Assembly: GCA_907163375.1 (NCBI GenBank)
Contig: CAJQUW010010284.1
Span: 271,996 to 335,995 of the forward strand
DNA: 64,000 nt
Direction: 5' to 3'
Origin: Prostheceraeus crozeri
Lineage: Eukaryota > Platyhelminthes > Polycladida > Euryleptidae
A model generated the notes under the pieces. That model saw only the letters and a list, made by a program, of their open reading frames with translations, ran no database searches and was not told the DNA's origin. Shown here one piece after another: positions 26,501-38,500 of the stretch. Both the position numbers and the translations under genes were made by a program. Each line of letters starts with the position of its first letter. The first letter of the stretch is position 1.

Positions 26501-29500
26501 ATCGGCAAACACAATTCACACACATGAATGGCATAATGACAACAAAGAAAATGAAATGACGTGACATGATTCCACAATGACTCAGCATGAACTGCCGATA
26601 TTCTTACTTTTTCAGATTGTCGTCAACGCACTCATGTACGCTATACCTTCCATTTTGAACGTGCTGGTTGTGTGTTTGATATTCTGGCTCATCTTTAGTA
26701 TCATCGGAGTTCAGATCTTGAAAGGGAAGTTTTACAAATGTGTTGATGAGGGAGGCAATCGCCTGCTTGAAACAGTTGTTCCAAATAGGACGTTTTGTAA
26801 TGAACAGAATTACACATGGCAAAATTCTGAGATTACATTCGATAATATCGGAATCGGATTACTTGCCCTTTTTCAAGTGGTAAGTTATGTCATTACATTC
26901 ATATTATACTGCTTATATAAATATTTAAAGTAATATGAATGAATGCTTCTTTCTTTGAAAGGAAGTAACTTGATTTCCTGACTCTCCTAATATGTGAACT
27001 GTTTCAACTTTTAGGCTACTTATGAAGGTTGGATAGAAATTATGCGCGATGCAGTTGATGCAACAGCAATTGATCAGCAACCTAAACGGGAAGCTAACCC
27101 TTGGATATACCTCTATTTCGTTATTTTCATAATTGTTGGTTCCTTTTTTGCTCTAAACCTCTTTATTGGTGTCATAATTGACAATTTCAATCGATTAAAG
27201 AAGAAAGTAAGTTAATTAATCGCATTTCCAAATGATGGCTGTCGAGGTACATGTATCTAACAAAAATGCTATCTGTTCCAGTATGAAGGGAGTTATCTTG
27301 ATGCTTTTCTGACTGCCAGCCAAAGAAACTATTTTAACACCATGCGGAAAATCAGTACCAAGAAACCTCAGAGAACAATTCGACGACCAAAGGTAGCTAA
27401 TTCATTATGTCATTTTTCAAATCATTTCAATTTAAGGATGACTGAATTTAAACACAAATCATACAATAGAAATAAGAATAACCAGAGAATATAATTCTTT
27501 AAGATATAAGAGATACAAATAATGCAAGGAGATCTAGATACGAACAGGAGTGGAAACTTCGGCTGTTTATCCTGCTGAATTTACCACATAGGGCTGACAG
27601 TGTAAGAAGTTGTTTCATGCATGGAAAATGATTTCAGATCAGCGCAAAGGACTACTGTGACCTGAAGTCTCACACAGGACGATTAACGCGCTGTTGTATG
27701 ACAATAGCGACTAGCGAGTAAGCGTGTTGATGCTTATTGATTAGCTTCAGGGAAAACAATCCTGTCGACTCCGACCGTACTGCACTGAGTCATCATGCAT
27801 GAGTGCCAAACAGTGTTGACTTGCAGACTGTCTCACCAGTTCGCCATTCGTTTACTGCTTCTGTAGCGTGAATGTTGCTTTCGCTCACTCGTCGTCCTGT
27901 GAATGTGACATTATTTTAGTTGTTACGACTTCATCAACCAGTTTGAAACCTGACAATGGTCAACAAATGCAGTGTACCACATTGTAAATCAGGGTATGAT
28001 AATAGTGCCTCTTCAGGAATATCTTTTCACATGTTTCCATCTGATCGGGAGCGTACTTCGGCCTGGCTTCGAGCGATTCATCGATCGGATTTTACCATTA
28101 CGAAGAATTCACGTGTTTGCAGCCTCCATTTCCAAGCATCGGATTATAAGCCAGTTTCCAGTGACTCAAACTCTACTCGAAAAAAGCGTCGAATTACATC
28201 GTCAGGCCTTGAGCGGAAAATTTTGAAAGACTCAGCAGTGCCATCTATCTTTCCTGGCCAACCTACATATTTCACCAGAGAGCAGCCTGCTGAAAGATCG
28301 CAATCGTCAACATCCATCGGTCGGAGAATTAAAGAAGCGAATCATTTGCAACAAATGGAAGTTGACATGATGGAGAGAGATCAAGTAAGTGATCTGAATG
28401 ACATAGACACTGGTGAATTTGTTGTGCCAAGTGGTTTTCACAAAATACGTAAAAATTCACAAATTATTTACATCTACACGGATGAAAAAGTTTCTTGCAT
28501 TATTGCCAGTGTGACTTTGAATGGGGATTTATCAGTTGACCTCCATTTCAATGGAAAAGAAGTACCTGTACGCAAGATAAATCATCTTACACACGAAGGA
28601 TTTGTTACATCTCAAACGGATATTTGCTACATTCTTTCTTTTGTTAAATCATGGTGCACCAAGGATAACGACCAGACTGTTGTTATTGACGTTCTTGTTG
28701 ATCAAGTAGTTGATGCCTTAAATCATTTGATCGAAAGCGATTATCATACTGACTTCATGAATTTTGTATCTGAGCAAATTCAGTTACTTTCTTGTCATAA
28801 AAACGCCAGAAGGTACTCATGTGATACAATTATTAACTCATTTTTATGGCACATGACTTCACCGGCTTTGTATGAATTATTGGGGAACCTCTTTGTTTTA
28901 CCTACTGACCGCCGACTGCGGCAATTATCATCTGGTCTGAATGTAAAATCGAATGTTCTTGATGAAGCCTACCTATCTGAAAGAATCAGAAGCTTAGAGA
29001 CTGTTGAACGTAATGTGATAATGATGATCGACGAAATTTACACGGCACAGAGAGTCGAGTACTCAAATGGATCATTTGTCGGTGTTACATTTGAAGGAAA
29101 ACCAGCAAGAACTGTTCTTACGTTTATGGTGCAATCCGTTTGTTCAAAGTACAAAGACATAGTGTGTATTATTCCCGTTGATAGACTAACAGTGAGTGAT
29201 TTGAAGACATACTTTCAAAGGGTTATTATCGAACTACACGAATTCGTACGCGTTTGTGCTGTTTCGACAGACAACCATTCAGTGAATAGGTAAGAGAAGA
29301 TGATTTTTACCAACATTGCTACGCACTAGTCTGAAACGTTTATCTTTTGTAGAGCTCTTTTTATTGATCTTTGTGGTGGACAGCTGAGGAATTATATCGA
29401 GCACCCAACAGTTGCAAATACAAAGCTATATTTATTTTTCGACCCTACACATAATATGAAGAATATCTATAATAACTGGATATCCAAGAAATATTTCCTT

Positions 29501-32500
29501 TTACCTGCCGGACACATTGGGACAGATGAAATCGCTGCAGACCTCAATCATATTCAGCAATTATTTGCTCCAGAGGAGACAAAGCCTTTGAAAATTGCTA
29601 ATCGATTAACGTTGTCTTCAACTGGACCATCGAGCATTCAAAAGCAATCAATAAAGCACGCCCTCGGTAAGCTTCATAATCGCTGCTGCAGCAAAATCGA
29701 ATGCATGCCTACATATATATTGAGAGAGTATTTTATTCAGGGCAAATTCATGCATGTGACTATTTCCTGTTTTATGCTACATCTATTTTGCCATCTTAAT
29801 TACTTTAAAACAGTTGCAAACTCGAGTTTATGTCAGCCAGCATATTGCTTGGTCATATGCTTTATTGAGTGGCTCACTTCAAAGAAAATGGATCATTATA
29901 ACAATTATGAATTCCAATTCAAGGTTAGATGATTAATGATGATCATTTATTCATGAAAAAGTAAATATAGTATTGATGTATGGAATTATACATGTAGGCC
30001 TATATTAGGTCATTAAAGGCCCAGGACGTCTTCTCCAATTTCAGGTGTATTTGACGACAGCACTGTTGAAGCACTTAGAGTTTATGATCGACCTGGCTGG
30101 CATGATACCGCTAAATTTTTGACTTACATTATCAGACTATGGAAAATTTTAAGTGTTCGTTCTCCCAACAAAGGTGAGTTGAAAGTCAATTTTCAATAAA
30201 GTTACAAGTAAAACATACTAGATTTGTGCATACTTCGGGGACCATGATCATTTTAGTTTTGGGTCTATTATGAACTTGCGATTTATAGTATTAAGACACT
30301 AAATCACATGTATATAAATTTTTGGTGACGCTTTCATTGCATATAACCTTCATGCAGCTACTGTGCATTTTCATACTAATTGAATAACGTTGATAATGAA
30401 ATGCCACATTTGTATCACCCTAGCCGATACCTCTATATGATCATAATCTGGTATATTTATGGTTTCAGGTCGTAACAAACGAGAAGTATTCTTTGATCCC
30501 GTACGTCGTGAGAACACGTGGCAAATTGATCATCTCCGAGATAGTGCTCGCTATATTGCGGACTGGTATAATAAAAACCCTGCTCATTCCTTGACGCAGC
30601 CGACATTTACAGCTGTGCGCCAGACTTTGGCGGCTATTGCTGACTTGATTGAGAACCTGTTTGATGGTCAGAGATTTCCTTACCTTCTACTTGGTAAATT
30701 TAGCTCCGATCCCATCGAAGCTCGTTTTGGTTCATATAGGCAGATGGCAGGCGCGAACTACTACATCAGCTGCAAACAGCTCTTCGAAGCAGAGAAGAAA
30801 CTACGAACATTGAATTTGATTAAATCGCGCATTGATATTTCTACCCTGAATAACATTGAAACGGATCTTCCTTCAGATGAGGAATCTGTATCGTCGTCAT
30901 CGTTCATTGACCTTCATCTCGATGACGCTTCATTTGAGGATATTGATAACCTTGATGAGGTTGAGAGGGCAACGGTGTACTATGTGGCCGGATATATTGG
31001 TCGCAGTATCTCACGTCGCAACAAATGCGCCAATTGCAAAACAACTTTAATCGAGAACGACGAAAATGAACTTGAGTTTATTGACGACAAAAAGTTGATT
31101 TTCAATGATGTGAATCGTGGAGGATTGTCGGCACCATCCGACTTTTGTTACACTGTGTCATTGATCTCTTTCTTACTTTATAGACAATTCGATTCAGAAG
31201 ATAAGAGAAGAGAATTGATGTGCTTGCAGAATGCAAGAGCAGTATTCCTAGCCAACGTCTTGAAGAAACTTCCCTCTTTACTTGGCCTGAAAGTCACTTT
31301 CAATAAAAATTGCTCTTCGGGCCACATTTTATTGAATGCCATTATAATTAGCCTATTCAATTGCTTCGCGAAGAATCTGAAAAAACTCGTCAACAGTGAC
31401 ACCATCTCTCAAAACTCCTCAAGAAAATTGTCAAAATTAACGTCTAAGACGTAGATATAATTTTGATCAGTGTCCACCAACATGTATGTATTAATGGATC
31501 AAACGGGTATTTTTGTTCATTATCTAGAGTAATCAGCTAAAATAATTGTACTTGTGCTAATTAGAACAAAGTATAACACTACGAGTAGGGTTGAACAGCT
31601 ATTGGGTGATAAAAGCTTCATTAGGACATTCTGAGTCATTTCACACAGTTATGCTTTGTCAGCCCTATGTGGTAAAGTCAAAAATTAGTTTCCACTCCTG
31701 TACGTTAATATATTATCTAGATCTCCTTGAAATAATGGCAAGAAGGTACTACTTGCAAATACTGGAAAGTAACAGTATAGAAAAGGAAGAAAATACTATA
31801 GAAATCTTAAATCACTGATGCGATGTTTAGTTTTATTGCAAGAAGTCAGTTGTCGAGTCCACCAGGCCTCTTTTGCATTACTGGTGCAAATTTTCCTGGC
31901 AATTCCCGGCAATTTGCATGCCAGTTTCACTCATGGTCAATAATTTTCATCTCGTCAAAATTTAGCTTGAAATATTGTCAGCCTTTATATTTAAAATGCT
32001 TGAGTGTGACCAAGCCATGACAGTGGCCTTGGAATTATAATTTAGAGGGAGATGTCTCTTCAATTTTATGAACCTTGGCAGTTGTCATTCAAATTTGTAG
32101 ACTGTTTTCTTCGAATTGTCACCAATAGAACGAACCGACGAACGATGCATTTCATCTTTAGCTTCCAAGATACCAGCAATGTCTTACTACTTACCAAACA
32201 ACGTCTCTACTATTACAAGCAGCATGAACACGTTTCTAAACAAGAAAGAGATTTGAAATAATAAATACAATCAATGCAAAAATCATGTACCGTACATTAA
32301 ATGATAAGTAAAACACCCGCATGACTTGTCATAGACTGCAGATCCATTGCACATCAGGCATGTCAGTATATTTCCAGCATGCGTGGTTTATTTCAAGCTA
32401 AATTGCCAGCTTCCTGAACAATACAAATTGTAATATTTTGACTGTAATGAGCAAGCTTCATTACATAAGTTCTGGAAGTCGCCTTTATTTGATGCACTGT

Positions 32501-35500
32501 TAAAAAAAGCAACTTCCTTTCAATGAGCGCTTTCGAGAACGTCGACTGTCATATTCATGCCTCCATTGATATATTCAAAACAAGCGAAGGCTATGTGCAA
32601 CTCACAATTAGACTTCATTCTACTTCATCCTTATTACTCCATTCCAGAAGCACAACATATAAGGCTACTTAATAAACTAAGATAAGCAATAAGAAATTTG
32701 TACAATTTATGATAAAAGAAAAAGAGAACTGAGCAATTATAAAATCTTGAAAAGAAGTTGTATTATCTACATCAGATATTGGGGACTTCCAGACCTCATA
32801 TTCTCCTCCACTTTTCAAGGCAAGCTTCATCATGTTATTGCGAGTTATTTAGCTGCTTCATATCATTGTAATTATTTTCGTGGTGACTGCAATAATATTC
32901 CAGTGGTTGAATGTTTCGTGGAAGTTTCCCAGTTTGCAGTCATTGGATTACATGGACCAGAATGATGATAATTTCACTCTTCTTCCAGAGCAATTTTCAT
33001 GCTTTCTTCTTTGACGTGGCAATCAGCAACAAATTCGAATTGTCGATCGTGATTCTCATCTTGCTCAATATGGTGGCGATGATGGTGGAGCACCATGATC
33101 AGCCCGCTGCCATAACTACAGCTTTGGAAATCGTGAATATCATCTTCACCACCATTTTTACCCTCGAAGCAACCATCAAAATCATCGGACTCCGGTGGCA
33201 TTATTTCCGTAATGCTTGGAACGTCTTTGATTTCATCATTGTCATCCTCAGCATGATAGGTGAGTGTGGGTACACGTATGGGTGACATTTGCACAAGTGC
33301 TGTAGCGCAAGTGTAGTGAGAAGTATATAGCCCAGAAATTAGAACTTTTACTTTTTGTACATGGTACAGTAGCCCATCGTCAATATAACGATTACTTATG
33401 GTCCATGTAGTCGCTTGTTGTCCAGACCACAGTTACCCAAGGCACAGTTGAGAATCATCCATTGTACAAATGTGAATCATGCATAACGCAGATGCGCATC
33501 ATCCATTGCACAGCTGCGCATCATCCATAATGCAATTTTGCATCAATCATAATACATTTGAGAATCATCCATTGTACAGATGAGCATGATCTATTTTGCA
33601 GCTGCGCACCATCCATAATGAAGTTGTGCATACTACAGAAAAAATAGAAAAGAGTCAATACTGGCAGCAATGCCGGCAAAGCTGGATGTATAGCCAATTA
33701 AGAATTTCAGTGAACTTTGTGATTTTCAATGCGAGTGATGACTCACTCTTAGGTTCATATGAAAAATTTTCGTTGATTACTGTTGGAAATACATGTTTTA
33801 ATCGATAATGAAACAGTAGCCGATGACCAATGATAAATGACAACGATCAGAGAAAAGCTGTATTTTATGTTTGTACGAAATGCATGATTGCGCGGATGGC
33901 CTCATTTTCTTGTCTTTATTTGTTCCTCCGATATATTCTCTAAATGCCACCCCAAGAAAGTCTCCACGAATCATTAGCAACGAGCGTGCAGACACGAGAG
34001 ATTCTCCCCTACCGCCTGTGGTAGAAATGTGTTGCAATGTCTTTCTTACTATCCGAGCCGCCATGTATTACATCCATTGCTGACCTGATTTGGACTTTCT
34101 GAAACACATGAATGCAACAGATAATAAAGGCATCTGAAAGTCTTATTAAGTTGTATTTTTCAAAACTGGGTTAAGTTTGAAGGATTGATGCCTTCTCAAA
34201 AATCTACATCAAGCATAATTCTGCGACTGTTGTGATGTAGACAGATCGTGGAAATATCCTGAAGTAGCAGATCGGATTTCAGCGATGAGTTTGTGTAAAT
34301 CTGAAATTTTAACACAATGTTGCTGCATATCTAAGGAGAATAACAGCGACTAAGTCAATTTATAAAGACCAACACCCCTGATTCCCCGACCGCACTCGCC
34401 TGACCCAGGAATCGAACCGAAGTCCGCGGTGCGCACTCGTTATGATGGTTGAAAAATATCGCAATCTCGATATAATGAAGTTTAAGGAACAGCAATATAG
34501 TCTCCACCGCGGACTTCGGTTCGACTCCTGGGTCAGGCGAGTGAGGTCGGGGAATAAAGGGTGTTGGTGTATTTTGACTTAATTGTTGTCATTCTCTTTA
34601 GATATTTAATTCACTGCGACAGACCTTTGTTGTCAATATAACTGTGTGAAATCTGAGTACCCTTATTTCTTAATTGTGCGGTGCTACATAGCTTGAAAAT
34701 TGTACAATAAATGGGTAACGGCTTGCGCTAACTTCCACATAAAATAATTAAAGCATGATAATTGACAAAAATAGTTGATTTCAAGTGGTGAATTCTTCTT
34801 CCTAAAAATCACGTATTTGACTACTTATAATTGCAATGCAAGTAACATACAAGTAATGAATTCTTAAATCCGTGATTAAGATGTCTCCGAAATCAGCTGT
34901 TGGGAGCTGGATGATTGATGCTTATTGAGCATTTCTTGGCTAATGGTGACAAGCTTTTTTGACACGAATTTCTGGCAACTGCTTGTCTCGCGGCGAATTC
35001 GTGGCGACTTTCGTGGATTTCGCGAATTAATCTATCAAGCGCTACGTGTATCTTTTTTCATTTTCACGGATTTTTAGCTAAAGAAAGCTTTCATAAATCA
35101 TTTCTGTGTTAAATTGATGACGTACTTATTGAAGTCAAACGACGACATTTTGTAGATGTTATCAGCGATGCTATCAAACACACGAAAGAAGGTATTTGTT
35201 ACACAGGCAGCACTATTCCATGATTCTCTCGCTCTCTTTCATAAATTGCACTGATTGGCGTTTAATGTTTGACACACGTATCTTTCCTCGTATTTCATCA
35301 TCATAATTGCTAAATAAATCTTCCACAGAAGATCTCATTCAACTACAAACAAGAAAAGTATTTTATTTTGCATGCATCAATTTTTCTAAACAATTCAAAG
35401 TGCAGATAGTTTTGAATACGTTAAGCAATTCAATTAATAAAACTACCACTCTACATGCACGTTTGTAACATGTACAGAAATGTTGGATACATCCGATCAT

Positions 35501-38500
35501 TCGAGTACCAAATTCTATCAAATCTCAACAGATTTCACCACTATGAGACATGTTTCGGCCTCCTGGGCCTCATCAGTCGTGGGCAGCCTCGAACCATCGA
35601 TGTGCAAGCAACCCTCTAACCACAAGGCCTACGGACCATCTGTTGAGAGCGTGAATTGGGAAGTATTGCTTTCCCGCTTCTGATATCCTTAATGCGCAGT
35701 CGATGTTGAGACCCGACAGGCCGAAGGATGTCTTGTTGTCAATACATTTGTATCTGTGGAGGTTTGATGAAATTTATCAGCAAAAATTTATCAAATTTTT
35801 AACATGAAAGCTATAAACAATTACATACAAAATGCAAATAATTATTAGGTCATATATCATTTCAGCAATAATATTTCATGAGTTATTAAGTGATAATCAG
35901 CTGATTGTACAACAAAGCGTGGCCAAAAGTTTGAATGCAGTTGCTTTATTTTATTTTATCTTCATAATGAAAATATAATAAAAGTGCAAAATTGGTTGGA
36001 ATCCGAAAACCGTGAAATCTTGGGATTTGAAGTTTTAGGAGCCTGAACTCAATTCGATTGAAGCCCATGTAATATTCCATATATTACAAGCTTGGACTTA
36101 GGAGGAAACCGTCAGAATTTATGCCACTCTAATCCTATTCGGATCAAAGTGGTTTTTGATATGCAACAGGATGACATCGAATATAGAAATAAAATCAAAT
36201 AGTGTAGTCATGAGTGAGTCTTTTGTTGCTATTTCGTATCATATTGGATAATAAAGATAAGATAAGATGGACAAATTCAGACTTTGGGCCACTACTGTAT
36301 GAACTGCAACTATACAAATTATTCTGATAACTAATAGCATTTCATAAGATATATATACAATTTAAGCATGAAATTCAGAGCTGAAAATTCTGCTGTGTAG
36401 AACCCGATGCACGGCATAGCTTTTTTAAATTGAATAGAGGATAATTAGAGTAGGAATATTTTGTAAGAAATCGTCCAGAAATAGTTTTTAAAAAGTTAAT
36501 GCAAATATTACATGGGATTGCCGAAAACCTCTGTTTTCAATAACAAGCAAGCAAACTCTATATTACAGCTTAAACCATCATTGAAGCGAATGCGGTCAAC
36601 TTTAATTTTACACGTACAAAGAAAAAGAGAAAATTTTTGATATGATCAGGCTTCTCGACTAATTGATAGCAATTTCTGATATTATCATGTTTATGTAATG
36701 CCATAACATTACTTGCAAATTGGTTTTAAGTAGTATTAAGCAAACTTAACATGCAAAAAATCGGCAGTAAAATATTTGAATTGATTAGACTTCAGAGTTG
36801 TCCCACACGCTACATAGATGGAAATCATCTTCATCATTGGAACCTTTTTATTATTACACAAACGCTTCACGAAGAATTTGTGCCGTGTTATGCATGGAAC
36901 ACCGAAATTCATCACGTGTGCATTTATCAGATCTGAATTTTTACTCACTGAATATATTTAGCATTGTCCAGTCAACAGGAGGAACGGAACATGGTAAGTA
37001 AGCCTGGTAAGTGAAGATAAATCATTTGATGAATTCTGGACCTTCTATTGATTCATTCTACAATTCATATTCAAGGAAATCAAAAAGAAAATGTCAAGAG
37101 GATTATGTTTTACCTTACGGGCCGAGTGGAGCTAAAACATCGGTTGATCATAATAGTTATTTACGCAACTAGTGCATAATTGCTTCTTTATTGCATTCCA
37201 CAAGTTAGATATCTTAAATGCCCGAGCCTCGTAGGGTGAGGACTATTTGAATCTAACGAGTTAGATTGCTATGATGAAGCAATCTCATGCATGAGTTGGG
37301 TGGGGAATTTTATTTTCCGACATGCTATGATTGTCAAGGACATATTGTGATTGACATGTCTATGATTATCATGAGTATTTGAATTTGAATAGAACTTTGG
37401 CCTGATCAATCGTGAAAATATCTATTTACAGATTTAGTCTATGCTAAAGCAGAACAAGGTCACTCATAATTGACATAGATTATGCTCCTTTCACTACATT
37501 GGAGTAAAATATTATTTCCCGCGCGAGCAATAATCTGCTTTACATTTCAAATAAAGCAACAGGCTATCTAAAATGCATGCACGGAGACAAATGAAAGAAT
37601 TTTTTCAATTATTTTGTTTTTTACTTTAGCAAACCCATTTTCCCTGAAAAGTGGTATGGGAATGTCATTCACATGCAGGTCATAAGCGCAGTAGTCACTT
37701 TATGTCTTCTCCATCACACCCTTTGCTAAGAGTTTCTGACAATTTGCCGCCATTTCTCCGTTCTCCAGTCTTCTTATGTGCCTTCCAGGTCTCTCTTGAT
37801 GCAGTCCTTTCAGTGAATCCTTCTTGTCATTTGTAATCCATCTCTTCAACTTGTTTGTAATATTATTCGGTTCCCATCCTGCTACTGGTGCTACTAGTCA
37901 CGTTGTTTCAATGAATTGCCGCTGCCTATTCTTCTCTTACCGACCTATCAACAATTTACTTCAGTCTGTTACCAGGATTATTTGGAATGCTTCAGAAAGT
38001 GACATTTACATTTCTTTGATTTTTGTATTTTTGCCTCATTGCATCACTTGTTTGCTGGACCTCAACGATAAGAGGGTCGACCCTATTGTGTTTCGAAGGT
38101 AAATAAAGAAAAGATATTTTTTAGTACACGACCGCAGATGTCATACTTTTTTCGGCCGGTGTAAGTCATCACATTGAGCGTGAAATTATTATTATGATGT
38201 CACGCCTTGACTAATTTCAGCCACTCCTGTCGGAAGGCATGGCTCTTGTTGAACCGACTCACAGGACGTGCCAAAAAACCATTAGTGTGTCCAGTGAGCG
38301 CGAACGCAATCGCAAGCAAGCCAGTCGGAAATGGACGCCTAACAAATACAAACAAGAACTTCAATAGTGGTGTCAATAACTAGATTCAAGACCTGAAGAG
38401 AAATGCAGACCCGGAGAACCTTTCACCGAGGCTGAAATGATGAAAGCGCTCAGTAAAATCGAAAGCGGTAAATCTCAGGGTCCTGACCTTCTCGCCTCAG

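Larger units (their letters stand above)
27525..31729 (+). mobile_element. Complete P-element/THAP9-type DNA transposon
   Basis: A 4,205-bp element lies in a sodium channel intron, in the same orientation as the gene. The outer 16 bp (CAAGGAGATCTAGATA at the left) is a perfect inverted repeat of 31714-31729. Further inward are a 15-bp inverted block (27544-27558 / 31687-31701) and a 20-bp one (27580-27599 / 31657-31676). It is flanked on both sides by AAATAATG (27517-27524 and 31730-31737), a perfect 8-bp target duplication, the length typical of the P superfamily. It encodes an intact four-exon transposase. Perfect duplication and open frames indicate a young and possibly autonomous insertion. 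Confidence 0.95.

Noticed and set aside
11641-35648. True tRNA genes at the A-box/B-box sites
   Set aside because: None of the candidates can form an acceptor stem and cloverleaf. They are tRNA-derived repeats.
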